A stretch of DNA of 64,000 bases from Bactrocera neohumeralis (lineage: Eukaryota > Arthropoda > Insecta > Diptera > Tephritidae), in contig NC_065921.1 of the NCBI RefSeq assembly GCF_024586455.1, positions 68,387,528-68,451,527 on the forward strand, read 5' to 3'. The translations under genes and the position numbers were made by a program. Shown here piece by piece: positions 23,480-35,339 of the stretch (position 1 is its first letter; every line of letters begins with the position of its first letter). The notes beneath the pieces are model-generated. The model worked only from the letters and a program-made list of their open reading frames with translations, had not been told where the DNA came from and did not search any database.

Positions 23480-24180
23480 TTGGTACACTTCTAGATCCTG
23501 TATGATATTCCGTACACTCAATAAGACCACTTCTTGCTCTGGAATTTTGAAAAACTTTACTCATCCAACAGCAACTTCTTAAAAGCAAAATATAGTCAAA
23601 GGCAATCGTACCAACCTCGGTTAAGTTAGACACTCCTTGACTAGCTTTGAATGCACTGTTACTGAGCTCTGCGCAAGTGTTGCCGCTCTAAGACTTCTGC
23701 CTAAAAACACTACAGTGGTCCGGTAGCCTTAAGCTAAGATTGACGGAAAGTTTTCTACAAAAAACTCCTCCTTCAAACTTCCCTCCTAACTAAGAACCAT
23801 CAGTGAAAAGCTCATTGGGCCTCTTCTCCAGCGACATCTTCCTATTTAGAGGAGAGAAAAAAGGCTCATCGACTTGCTTCTGCTATTCAATAAGCCAAGT
23901 GAATGCAATTAAAGAGGAGAGAATTTAGATTTGTTCATGTTCGGATCCTTTCATATATTCAGCTTCCCTGAGTCTTTCAGCACTTCTTGCAGCAATAGAC
24001 CCACCGGCAATGTCCACAGTGCTTTTGTTGATGTAGTCCATAGTACACCGTATATGTCGATGAGACCCTCTCTTTCGACGCACTCAAGCCAGACAAACTC
24101 ACCATAAAACCTAATTGCCTTGACTACGGTTTCTTAGAGCTAAAACACTACCTTGGGTGAGAGTTCCCATCTTTTTCCTA
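23480..24180 (-). mobile_element. LINE RNase H-region fossil
   Basis: Minus-strand translation across frames has MSLEKRPNELFTDGS, then FEGGVFCRKLSVNLSLRLPD, then HCSVF, the start of an RNase H domain as in the LINEs at 4097-5029 and 35340-36160. The catalytic E-D-D residues downstream are obscured by frameshifts. The upstream 300 bp is decayed polyprotein. The copy is old and non-functional, and its limits are approximate. Confidence 0.6.
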
Positions 24181-24974
24181 TGGCTTCTCTACGGTAATAT
24201 TATGGTAAATGCATACGCTTATTGCAATAATAATATATATAGTACGAGTATATGTAAGCTCTGTGTATTTTTCATTTAATGATTTAATACTTCATATATT
24301 CAACGTATTATCTACCAACTTCAGCCAGTAAGCTATTTTATCAATATCAATATTTAAAGTTCACTTTAAGCGCGATTTTAAAATAAATCTTTAAATCTTT
24401 TTTAAATGATAGCCAACTTTAACATTTCCCTTCTCTCTGACAATTTTCACAAGTTTATAATTTGTGGTTTTAAAATTCGTTGAAATTTGGTGAAATACTT
24501 ATTGAAATGAACTTTTAATTAAAATGAGCATTATGTATATATTAAACACTGTGCGTGTAATATGTGTGTGTGTAGTTACGTTCGTAAATTTATGCCAACG
24601 CTGGACGTGCCAAAGCCACAATCAGTAGCTGCCTTTTGGCATGCCAATTGCATTAATTCGATCAGAACTCGCTTTAAATACCATAAATTACACGAGTGAA
24701 CAGACCAGTAAACACATACTTACATAATAAGTAATTGCAAATATTTATACTCATTGGATATATAGAGCTTTATTTACAAATAAAATTGTTGTAAATCTGT
24801 CATTTGTTTGGAGATCTTTGATTGATAATAAATATATCGGCCGTTTCTATATATAATTTCAGTGTGGAAATTAAAATTTATAAAATTCGAGTATACAAAA
24901 AAATATATCTACTTATATACATATCGTATGTGACTATAACATTTTTTCCGAAATTTTGGATTTATCCACATCCA
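24181..24974. other. Intronic non-coding sequence
   Basis: AT-rich sequence with no recognised element. Confidence 0.45.
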
Positions 24975-25670
24975 CATAGAAGGGAACCTCACAGATTATC
25001 GTGGGATAAGCCTCCTTGCATATAAGGTCCTATTGGAAGTGCTGTGTGAAAGACTGCAGTCCACCGTTAACAAACTGATTGGACCTTATCAGAGTGGCTT
25101 TAGATCTCGAAAATCTACAATTGATTACCACGCGCCAAATCAGGAAAAAGACCCGTGAAAAGAAAATCGACACACACCACCTCTTCGTCGAAAAGGAGCT
25201 GCCTCTATGCCACTATGTCTGAATTCGGCATCCTCGTAAATTGACGTTAAGTAACACCTCTCCGAGCCGATTGATACCAACGATAATTTTAGATAGGGAT
25301 ACTTCCTATCATGTGACTTCTTCAATGCATCACTGAAGAAAATGATACAAGCTGCCGAGCTAAATAGAGAAGAAATAATATTATATAATAATGTATTGTT
25401 GATGTACGCCGATGATATTAATGTCATTGGGCTCAACAATCGCGTCATTAGTTATGCTTTCTCCAGACTGTATAAGGAAGTGAAGCGTATGGATCTAGTT
25501 GTGAACTCTGTTCCCAACCAGTCATCGAATTCCCAAGAGTAATGTTGACAGTCAGTACTTTGAAGTCATACATAGATAATTTAATCTATCTTGGAACCTA
25601 CAATGGAAGATTGAAACCCATGCAGGATCACTCTTGATAACAGCTGCTACTTTGGACTGAGTTTTCTTAC
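24975..25670 (+). mobile_element. RTE-like LINE, reverse-transcriptase fragment
   Basis: Plus-strand DNA matches the central RT part of the 36-39 kb and 42-43 kb copies. Near 25000 it has the CCTCACAGATTATCGTGGGA region (ANYRGISLL in the kin), near 25090 the GPYQ/FR region, and at 25342-25542 an open stretch with LMYADDINVIGLNNRV, retaining YADD. Multiple indels break it. It ends tail-to-tail against an RTE piece in the opposite orientation at 25672. Confidence 0.8.
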
Positions 25671-25671
25671 G

Positions 25672-26035
25672 CGGTTATACAAGTAGCAGGGCTTACAACA
25701 GCGCCGGTCGTTCTTCCTTTTCGCTGTTTGGTGCCAATTGGAGATTCTAAGTGTATCCAGAAAAAGGACCGTCATTTCCAACGGAGAAGAAGTTTTCGTC
25801 TTCCTCTGCTTCCCCCGGTGTGTACTGCGACGAGTTCTCTATGAGTTGGCGTGTTTTCATCCATTCGAACAAAATTACCTAGCCAGCGAAACCGCTGTTT
25901 CTTAATTCGCTGAACTATGTCAGTGTCGTCTTATATCTCGTACAGCTCATTGTTCCATTGAATGCGATATTCGCTGTTGCCAATGCGCAAAGAACCATAA
26001 ATCTGCAAGATGTTTCTCTCGAAAGATGGATAAGA
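25672..26035 (-). mobile_element. RTE-like LINE, C-terminal fragment in inverted orientation
   Basis: The minus strand corresponds to the last 120 codons of the RTE protein: FERKVLRK-like sequence near 26010, then the DIDIVQRIKRQ region near 25910, and the RHVAKRR region near 25720. It matches 36620-36990 closely. Its 3' end faces the 3' end of the plus-strand fragment to the left. Confidence 0.8.
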
Positions 26036-26060
26036 ATACTTTAGCTTTCATACTTTTCAA

Positions 26061-26640
26061 TTAAGGGGGTATTCTACTCCAGAATAAAAAAAAAATCGAT
26101 TTTTGTTTCATATATTTAAAGTTTAGACCCTTAAGAACATATCCTCCTAAAGATTTTTAAAAATTAAAATTATATCTCAAGTTCTATATAACCGATTTAC
26201 TTGAAATTTTGTGTGAACCTTCTTTATATAATCCTTTATCGTTCCTATAAGCATCGTGTCAAAATTTTTGTTTTTAAATATTTTGAAAAAAATTTTTCAG
26301 GCAGTCGCCATTTTTCAAAAAAAAAAATTTTCGTGTTCCCTGAGGTAGGGACTATAACAGCATCCTTACTGATTAAGAATTTCTTTTGATTTTTTTTTTC
26401 AGACCACCAGGAGAGTCAGGATCAATGTCACCCGGATGCGCCATTTTTTTACACATGTCTCTGACACATACGAACGCCAAACCCTTTGAGGGTTTTACTA
26501 TACTGACCTAGTACCATCACCCTGATTTGGAATTTCTCACCCCCCAGATTAGCTGTTGTACTGTGATATTAATTGCCTTTTTTTACGACACTTTAAAAAT
26601 TACCTGAAATTCATGCTTCTAGAATAGAATACCCCCTTAA
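26061..26640. mobile_element. TTAA-flanked MITE, family 3
   Basis: It is bounded by TTAAGGGGGTATTCTA at 26061-26076 and TAGAATACCCCCTTAA at 26625-26640, exact reverse complements over 16 bp; matching continues inward with a few differences. If TTAA is the duplicated target the body is 26065-26636, 572 bp. No protein is encoded. It lies between two RTE fragments. Confidence 0.88.
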
Positions 26641-26644
26641 GTTC

Positions 26645-26725
26645 GTGCGTGTGGAAACAGAGGATATGGAAGGCCTCCATTCTGTTGAGAAGATCAGTTG
26701 AAGAAGGATCTGATTTATTCTGCTG
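26645..26725 (+). mobile_element. Short RTE C-terminal fragment
   Basis: The DNA GAAACAGAGGATATGGAAGG, then CCTCCATTCTGTTGAGAAG, matches the GRGRPPLRWKDQ region of the RTE copies in plus orientation. It is too short to stand alone, and is probably part of the rearranged RTE insertion split by the family 3 MITE. Confidence 0.6.
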
Positions 26726-28649
26726 TGCGTCCTTCCGATCCTAAAATGAATGTTTTGATTCATAGTACCCCACTTAATGGGAGAGAAATTAACAAATTTC
26801 TACTCATAGAACATCACAACTTTTAAGCGTTGTGCGAGGTGTTGACAAATATAATGAAATTTTGAAAATAAAATATTTTTTGCAATTCGAAAATTTTGTG
26901 GTCTTCTGTTCACTTGGATTAGTACAAAACTGTATTAGTACCTTATACTGTAATATTAGTTGAACTTTACATAGATCTAAAAATACATTAATACCTTATA
27001 TTGTATAACTAGTTTCATTTTACGTAAAACAGATAAGTGTAAAGTTTTTCATCATAGCAAGAGCTCTCATTTTTTAAATCATAAAACATGCTGTCGACCT
27101 CCTTTCATTTCTTCTTTAAAGTAAAGTTTCGAACTTTAAAACCTCAAAATCTTTTATTGAAACATACGAGCCTTAACGAAGCATTGAATAGCATTGGTCA
27201 ATAAAATTAAACTCGCAAACGTGTTCTGGAACCCAATGTCCACTACATACATATATGGAGTGTGAGGTGTTATGTAACATCTATTGCTATGGGCGAATTG
27301 CAGCTGAGCAGACGGAAACACAATTTGCGATTGTGTGTGCACATGAATTTTAAGTAAACACTGGAGGTCGATTGCAATCATCAACTAACGCACACACCAT
27401 GAACAACGCGGACGTATACTATTATGCAACAGTGTAATTGCAATTGCGGCAGTGCGGTCAAAATAGTTGAAATCTCAACTGGCGAACTAGTTTCTGTAGT
27501 TATTTCGCCACTGAGAGTGGCCTAGGAGCGCAAGTTCTGCTGATATGCTATCAATGCTGTGGTCGCTGGTGAATAGAATGTGCAAGCTATCTTATCGCTT
27601 GCATAATTTCAGCAACATCACTGTCTCGTAGCACACAAGTCCTAAGAGGCTCTGTGAAATCGGAAGACAATCAGCTAACGTTGTGTAGCGCCTCTCTGTA
27701 CACAGTTATTATAGTTTATTATTGCTGTCCTCCGGCTGCTCGAACATCTCTTCTCATCCACCTTGCGTGGTCGCCTTGCCATGACTCGATTAATTATGGT
27801 CGACGCATAAGTAGAAATTGCGTTGGCATTCGTGGTTTTCATACACTACTGACACTTTGACAGCTCGTGGTCAGCCAACAGCAACAACAAATGCCGACAG
27901 TTGTCCGTAAGGCATAAATACTATATTTGCACATAACACAGGCGCTGTTGCTTATCATTATCCTCAGTGCTAAGTTGTGTTATGTTATGCTGTGCTCTGG
28001 GTGGAATGTTGTGCCCGTTGGTCACAAAGCTTGTCGTCTCATAGCGTTGCTTGTAATTAATTCGTGTCACTATTTGCACAAACACTCACACCCACCTACA
28101 CAGCTACCATTTCCTATATGTATGCATGTGGCTGTGTTTGCACGTAGTTATTGCCGCATTATTATGTGTACACATGCCAAGGCGTGCGTTGCAGTGAATT
28201 TCATTTGAAAGTGCCTGTAATGAAAGGAAGCCTTTTTATTATCAGATAAATTTAAGATTATGGCTTTCTCAGAAAAATGCTTTACATGCATTTAAGGTCA
28301 AGTGAATTTTGATGTTATTTTAGAGGCCCCGTTAAAAAAGAAAGTACCCATCGTATGGTTTGCAGGTCATATACCGTTGAAGTACCATATAATAAAACAT
28401 GAAAAAAAAAGTCAGTGGCCTTCACATGTCCGTTTTTTTTATAGCATAAAAGCGCATACGATGATCTTTGCCCTGATTTTGATCTTTCAGTTTATGTGAC
28501 AGCTATATTCCGTGGCAGTCTAATCTGAACAATATGTTCGGAGATTGAAGCGATGCCTCTGATAATAATATTATATATGCCAAATGTCTCTAAGATACCT
28601 TGCCAAATGAAAAAGTTTTCGAAATAAGGAGTCAGCTTGTCATGCTAAT
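26726..28649. other. Intronic non-coding sequence
   Basis: No transposon or exon is recognised. The stretch 27280-28200 is less AT-rich than its surroundings and has TG/CA-rich words, which is compatible with unique intronic sequence, possibly regulatory, but nothing here proves that. Confidence 0.45.
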
Positions 28650-28757
28650 TACTTGCATATCGTCAACTAAAATGCAAAACAACATATTATTAACAAAATC
28701 CAAATTGAGCTTTTTATTGCTTATGACTCAATACATCATATTACATATGTACATGTA
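28650..28757 (+). repeat. End fragment of the 39-bp-TIR element family
   Basis: The word CATATCGTCAACTAAAATGC followed by AAAACAACATATTATTAAC aligns with the left terminus of the 34982-39882 element, and the next 60 bp also align (ATTGAGCTTTTTATTGC, CATCATATTACATATGT). It is cut off at 28757 by the insertion of a DD37D element. Confidence 0.7.
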
Positions 28758-30022
28758 CAGGGTCCGGCACTCGAAGTGTAACCCATTAAAAAAGCCATAA
28801 ATTCGGTTTGGAAAATTATTTTTATTTATTTTAAAGTACAGAATGTGTGAAAATAATCATAAATTCAGGACCACTTTTGCTCGATATGATCACCTATTGC
28901 CTCAACTATGGCCTTGAAACGGTTAAAAATGGATCGCAAGCTGCCCAAATGTGACTTGCCGGTATTTTGGCCCACTCACGGACAATGGCTTTCTTCAGCA
29001 TCTCGAGACTGGTGTATTTTTTACTTCGGACTTTGCTCTCCAAAATGGCCCTGAGAGAATAATCCATTGGATTCGCATCTGGTGAATTCGAAAGCCATTC
29101 TGTAGTCGTAATGAAGTTTGGAACGTTGTTTTTCAGCATTCTTGGTTCATTCGCGCTTTGTGAGACGGTGCTGAGTCTTGTTGAAACGTCCATGGTTTGC
29201 GACTGAAATGTTTGTTTGCCCACGGCGTCAAAGCAGCCTCGAGAACACTTTCCCGATAATATGTCGCATTTACTTTGACACCAGGCTCGATGAAAACAAT
29301 TGGAGAGCGCCCATCTGCGGTGACAGCGGCCCAAACCATTATTTGTGGCGGGTGTTGCCTCCTGGTGGCCAACCAATGACTTAGATTCTCGTATGAACGA
29401 TCGGTCAAGTAAACTCTATCGTTTTGAGAGTTTACGAATTGCTCAATTGGACAAATTTTATAGTCAGAAAACACAATGTTCGGAATTTGTCCGCTTTCGG
29501 CCAAGCGAAGCAACTGCTTCGCTCTCTCAAGTCATACTTGTTGCTGCTTCGGTGTGAGATCATGGGCCTTTTAGAACTTGTACGGCTTGACCTTGAGCCC
29601 ATTTTTCAATATGCGACAGATGCTGCGGTCGGATATTGTCAGTTCTTTAGCCATTTGATTGGCACTTTGTTGTGGATTTCGCGCAAGTCGCTTCTTCACT
29701 TTCGGAACCATCTCACGTGAAGTTGCAGTCTTTTGATGACCACCTCCATGGCGTTTTGCGATGCTACCAGTAACATTGTAACGAATGATGGTGCGATAAA
29801 CAAAAACTTTATTCACATTAAGGTGTTTGAGCTCACGAACCATTGCTGGCTGTGATTTTCCAGCTAAATATAAAGCAATCACACTATTACGTTTGAATTC
29901 CATCGCTGATCACTTTTTTTGCGTTCACTTTTGGCAAAACGCTTTTGTACACTTATGAACAATACTCCGAACTGTCATTCAGCAAATTCATAAACAGCTG
30001 ATTCCAGTGCGACAGCTGCGGT
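28758..30022 (-). mobile_element. Tc1/mariner DD37D element, right end lost
   Basis: The left end is CAGGGTCCGGCACTCGAAG preceded by TA. The minus strand encodes the transposase from ATG at 29903: MEFKRNSVIALYLAGKSQPA, a paired helix-turn-helix region, then FSDYKICPIEQF, MVWAAVTADGRSPIVF, QQDSAPSHKA and PDANPMDYS. It is the most complete copy in the window. Defects are a short break between YKF (29571) and the next frame, a 1-bp loss at NQEC/LKNN near 29140, and FSDYK in place of the FSD(A/E)K of kin. The 5' terminal repeat is absent beyond 30022. It was inserted into a member of the 39-bp-TIR family. Confidence 0.9.
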
Positions 30023-30149
30023 AACGTTACGTTATAAAGTTTTCTAATTAAGGCAGAGATTTTTGAAGGAAGGCTTAAACATATTTCTTAAGAGAGTATA
30101 GTCAATAACGGGTTTTAAATATAGATGCTGCAAAAGTAGATCGATAGCG

Positions 30150-31015
30150 ACAGCAAACGACGCTATATTTTTCCCTGCTCTTTTAAACTATACGATCCAA
30201 AAACGAGTGGAAATTGTAAAAAAACTACCGTAATTCGAAATCAGTGACGTCAACTTTAAGAGCGCTACCTCCAATTTATTGCCGTCATAACCGTCTTGTC
30301 AGATCAACAATTGAGCGTCTAGTGGAAAAATTTTTAATCCACAGGTACACTACAAAATGTTCCCGTGCCAGTGAGACAGAGTGTCGATAATATTTCTGCC
30401 GCTAGCGCATCAATTGAGGAAGACCCAAATTAGTCGCTTACACGTCGCTCTCAAGCGTTGGGCATCTCTGTGACGTCGTTGTGGTGAGTTTTGGCCTCCA
30501 TTCTTAAAAGATTAGATTGACACAAGCACGGAAGCCGCTTGACCATCAGAACCGTCGTATGTTCGTGAATTGGGATGAGAAAAATCTTGATGAAAGCGAT
30601 GAAATCGATTCGAAAATTCGTCAATAAGCAAAATATGTGTTATTGGTCAGCGTCTGGTACACACGTACTCCATGATCCATGCAAAAAAATCGAGTTCGAT
30701 ACAAAATGGCATCGAATGAACTTTCACGTTGCTGTGATAAAGAATATTTTTGGCCCGAATTTTGATATGATCTTGAACAATATGTGGTTTCAATAGGACG
30801 GCGCTACAAGTTGCACAGCAAATGTCACAATCGATTTATTGAACACCAAGTTTGGTGAAGGTGTTATCACACGAAATGGCCCAGTCAATTGGCCGCTTCG
30901 GTTTGGCGATGTGACGCCGTTAGACTATTTCTTGTGGGACTACGTCAAGTCTATGGTCTATGCCAAGAAGCCGCGTACGAATATCGAACGTGATTTACTA
31001 TATACATAAAAACCT
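30150..31015 (+). mobile_element. Tc1/mariner DD41D transposase fossil
   Basis: The plus strand carries, across frames, a decayed N-terminal helix-turn-helix (KRVEIVKKLP near 30200) and a clear catalytic block from about 30780: MWFQ, a stop, then DGATSCTANVTIDLLN, ITRNGPVNWPLRFGDVTP and LDYFLWDYVKSMVYAKKP. The stop in the QQD motif and frame changes make it inactive. Spacing is consistent with DD41D. Confidence 0.8.
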
Positions 31016-33752
31016 TTGAAAAGTGGGTTCAGCGTCTGGACTTCTGCAAGCGTGCCCGTGATGGCCATGCAAAGGAAACCGAGTTACATACATAATGTCA
31101 TCGAATGAACTTTCACAGGAATAAAGAATTTCATTGATGTCCCAAACTTTTATAGCGCTCTTATTGAAAACCCCGTTATAAATGTGATATTGTGCAGTAG
31201 TCGTCAAGTGGAACCAGAATCTAGTATCGCTTTAACGAGTTTTATTGATTGGGTAAACCAATCACTCTAGGCCCTATGTTCCACCTAGGAACTACGGGAA
31301 AATATATATACCAATCACTCACATACTTTCTTCAGTCTCTTTAATTTCTTGTAGGATACGGCTTATCAAATTGTTTCACAATACCTGATTATTTTTTACT
31401 TTCCTTTTGGATACGTTTTGTTCACGGTGAGTCATAAAACAGCCGGTAATGATAACAAGTTGACCAGTTATAATAACATGATTACCCTCGGTATCCCAAC
31501 GATATGAAGAAATATAAGGAAGAGTACGCTTATAAGCTTAATTAGGGTTAAGAATGAATATAAATGGCGCAAATGTAAAAAAAGAAATTAAATTGAAATT
31601 GATGAGCAATATCGGTATAACTTCTCTGAATACGCAGCAATCGGCAAGCCTTCGGTATTGTTGCGCATTTTTTGCGGCTTTTTTATACCACCCACTGACA
31701 CACTGTTCGGCAGATAGAAGACCCAAAAACCGCATGCTGGCGGCAACTGGCTTTTGTCATCACACACACACACACACACCCATAAGCAACACCATAACAA
31801 AAAGTGCTTCAGCGCCACTTCAGCTGTCAATGCTAATGATTTACTACGATTTTTTTTACTCCTACCCGCTGACTGTCAGGCTGCATAGGACGGGCAACGC
31901 TCGCAGGCGAAAAAAGATATGCAAAGCTGTAGCAGAGAAAAACAATAAAACGACGAAATGAAGCATGAGCGCAAACTTTTTCACAACAAGGCGCATGAAT
32001 TTCACATTAGAGCGCAAAGCTTGCGCACAGGACTCGCCTAGGCGGCGCATGCAGACGCAAAGTTAGGACAGGAAAGAGTGGAGAGACCTTGCTGGAGCGC
32101 CTGTGGCTAAAGTGTAGCGCAGCTTATCGCCAAAAGTGTTGTATAAGTATGTATGTGTGTATGTGTGTAAGTAATTGAACATGTCACACGACCAACCTTA
32201 TCAGCATTTTAGGCCGATATGCGTATAAAAGTACCCAAAGTGCCATTTTGCTGCGAAGGCAAGGGACAACCGTGCACAGTGCTTCGTGCTTTGTGTTGCG
32301 CCCGCCGTGTAGTGTGTTACTAGGCTTTGTCTTTTGGCGTGCTATCAGCTGGTTGCGGTATCACGCTACCTGTCTAACAAACGAATTGCCTTCCCTCTCC
32401 AAGACACTCTTCGTTATGCCTCAATTTCACTCGGCCGCCCTTAACCTTTCTCATTTGCCTTTTCACCGTTAAGCGCCCACAAATAAATGCTGATTCATTT
32501 CCATTGACATTAAGTATTTGTTTTTGTTTTTTTTTTTTACATTGAGGTAGCAATTCTAAAACAAAAGCTCTTACAATAAACGACCTTTGCACGTAGTAAG
32601 TCTGCGTAGCGGGTGTGAGTGAGGCAGGTGTGCGGTAAGAGATATCAACTTAGGTTCGCGGCCTATTAACTAGCAGCTTCAATTGTCTGCTAGCGCTTTG
32701 CGGTTGGTGGGAACAATGTCGGGGAGAATTAAAGTTTTTATGTCGAAAGTTTGGCAATTCCAAAAGTTTTTGAGGCACGTCGAATAATGTAATAAAATAT
32801 AAATGAAAAGAATAAGGAAGGCTTTGTTTTTGAGTTGTTATACCCAGTGCATATTTTTAGGTTGCTACTCATCGATATTGGTGACATTGTGACAATTTTC
32901 ATCTTGATCAAATTGTAGAATTGAATCTGAAACCGAAAACTGTGTCACATTTTTTCTACTAAATTGTATATATTGGAGAGCTAGCTTCTTTCCGACAAGT
33001 AATAGATTATTGTTTTATGAGATCAGCAGGCTTTGTTATCTCAGAGTCCTTCTTTCTCTCTTTCTCATCACTTTGAACCCGATTCAGATTTCGAGACGTC
33101 GGCTAGTGATATTGACTCGTATTGTTCTGAGTAACGAGAATTTATTATTTTCTTAATAAATATACCCACAGCTATTCTATAGAAGCCCAAGAACGACCCT
33201 TGACCACCTGAGAGAGGTTCGCCATAAAAATAATATGAACAAACATCGTCAGCTGGGAATTCACTGAAATTGTATTCCAATCTAGTAATGCGTTTAAAGT
33301 ACTCATGTTTATGTTACGTGCATTGGGTAAAAGGTTTGAGGAAGAAATCCTCGTTATCTGTCACATTCTCACATATTCACAGTTCAGTTTTTAGATTTTT
33401 TTCAGTTATTCCATTATATTCTTATACTTTGTACTTGATGGCACCAATTTCAGTTTGCCTCCTTTTTGTTGTATTTCGTTAAGTTAGTTTCTTGTTAATT
33501 TTTTTGTGTTTTGTTTCAACTTTATCGCGAATTTCAAAGTTTGCCTGCCAATCACTTGCTTTTCGTTTTATTAATATGTATTTTTAAGTAGTTGGCTTGT
33601 TATCGCTTTTTCGCTTCTTCTGAACCCCTGTCAAAGCGGACGGTTTAACAAGTGGGTATATAAAATTCTGACGCAAAGTTTGCCGTAAGTCTTATTGGAC
33701 TAATTTGCATTTTTTAATTAAAATTTTTTGAATTCATAATTATTCATATATA
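31016..33752. other. Intronic non-coding sequence, partly GC-richer
   Basis: No exon or transposon is recognised. The stretch 31620-32480 is less AT-rich and includes a (CA)n run at about 31760-31780. Open frames there are not conserved protein and overlap on both strands. This could be retained unique or regulatory DNA of the intron, but I see no defined motif. Confidence 0.4.
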
Positions 33753-34610
33753 ACGGGTGATCCAAGTAGGTGTAATTTTTTCAATAGATTTTTTTTTGAC
33801 AGATCACGCGTGAGTCGTGTCCAGCAGTGATATTATTTTTGTTCAGTATTGTTTGGCATTTCATCATGGAAAGACTCACGCATGAATGGTCAACTTCATT
33901 ATGAACTTTATTATGCAGCAACTCGAACTAACGTATGGAACAACTTGACACATTTTTACGTTGGGATCGTAAATTGAAAGGGTGCCATAACCAATTTGTG
34001 CAAGTACTGGAGCCGCTCGATCTTTCCAAGCGACATCGTTTCGATCTATAAGCTCTTGAAAAGTTCCAAGAAAATCCGACCTTTTCGAGCCAAATTTTGT
34101 TCAGCGATGAAGCTCATTTCTGTCTCAAGGGGTATGTAAACAAGCAAAATTGCCGTATTTGGGACAAAGAACAACCTGGAGAGATTCAAGAGCTGTCATT
34201 TTATCCAAAAAAAAAACCAACCATTTGGTGTGGCTTGTGGGCCGGTGGAATCATCGGTCCATATTTTTTAAAAAATATGCCGGTAAGAACGTATCAATGA
34301 CCGTTATCGCGTCATGATAACCGACTGTTTGATGCCTGAAATCGTGATCTCGGCGACATTTGATTTCAACAAGATGGCGCTAGTTCCTACACATCGCATT
34401 AATCAACGGATTTATTGAGAGAATACTTCGGTGAACGGATAATTTTACGTTTTGGGCCGGTCGATTGGCCACCAAGATCGTGGGATATCATACCGTTAGA
34501 CTTTCCTGTGAGGATATGTAAAGTTTTAAGTTTATGTTTAAGTTTACCAATCGAAGTGTTCGAACGAATCATCGAAAATTGGACTAAACGGATGGACCAT
34601 CTAAGACATG
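33753..34610 (+). mobile_element. Tc1/mariner DD41D element, 3'-truncated
   Basis: The left end is CGGGTGATCCAAGTAGG after TA, matching the inverted right end at 62040. The transposase begins MERLTHEWSTS near 33866, shifts frame, and continues with FSDEAHFCLKGYVNKQNCRI at 34100, WCGLWAGGIIGPYFLKN at 34230, REYFGERIILRFGPVDWPPR at 34415 and ENWTKRMDHLRHG at 34580. Frameshifts interrupt it. Just after the DHLRHG codons the sequence switches abruptly to the GGGCGTGGC repeat at about 34606, so the 3' end is lost at a chimeric junction. Confidence 0.88.
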
Positions 34611-34970
34611 GCCTCGCCCACTTATGGACCAAAAACCATATCTCAGGAACTACTAGACCGATTTCAATGAAATTCGGTATATAATATTTTCTTAACACCC
34701 TGATAAAATGTACGAAATATGGGTGAAATCGGTTCACAACCACGCCTTCTTCCAATATAACGCTATTTTGAATTCCATCTGATGCCTTCTCTGTATAATA
34801 TATACATATGTACATTAGGAACCAATGATGATAGCGGAATAAAACTTTACAAAAATACGGTATTTGAAAAATATGTAAATGACGTATAATGAAATCTCGA
34901 TTATCACTTTATCATGCGAGAATATAAAATGTTAGGTTACACCCGAACTTAGCCCTTCCTTACTTGTTCT
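34606..34970 (-). repeat. 5' part of the GGGCGTGGC repeat family
   Basis: Read on the minus strand this is the first 365 bp of the unit at 1972-3078, starting with AACAAGTAAGGAAGGGC, including the GTTCGGGTG hairpin arm and TATTCTCGCATGATAAAG. It breaks off at GTGGGCGAGGCC and is joined directly to the DD41D element. Confidence 0.85.
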
Positions 34971-35339
34971 TTATACATATATACATATCGTCACCTGAAA
35001 TGCAAAATAACGTATCATCAAAAAATTAAAAATTGAGTTTTTTACTGATTACGATTCACCACATCATATTACATATGTGTCGCAAATTTTAAGCTTCTGC
35101 GATCAAAAATACCCAAGCTATAATAAATATTCAAAAAAACGTATCATCAAGTGCTTGATTTCGTTAAACAAAATAACGTATCATCATGTATGTATGTAAT
35201 ATAACAGAGTGTTTTTTTTATATCGAAGTTAGCCTTCATTTATTGTTTATGTTTATTTTTAGTGATTAAGTTCAATGTACTTTGGTTAGTTTAGGCTACA
35301 TCGTTGATCGAACGTAGACTGTGTTCGAACTTATAAATT

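Noticed and set aside
31554..31961. 135-codon plus-strand open frame
   Set aside because: Low-complexity composition, overlapping open frames on the other strand, no recognisable domain, and it runs through a CA microsatellite.
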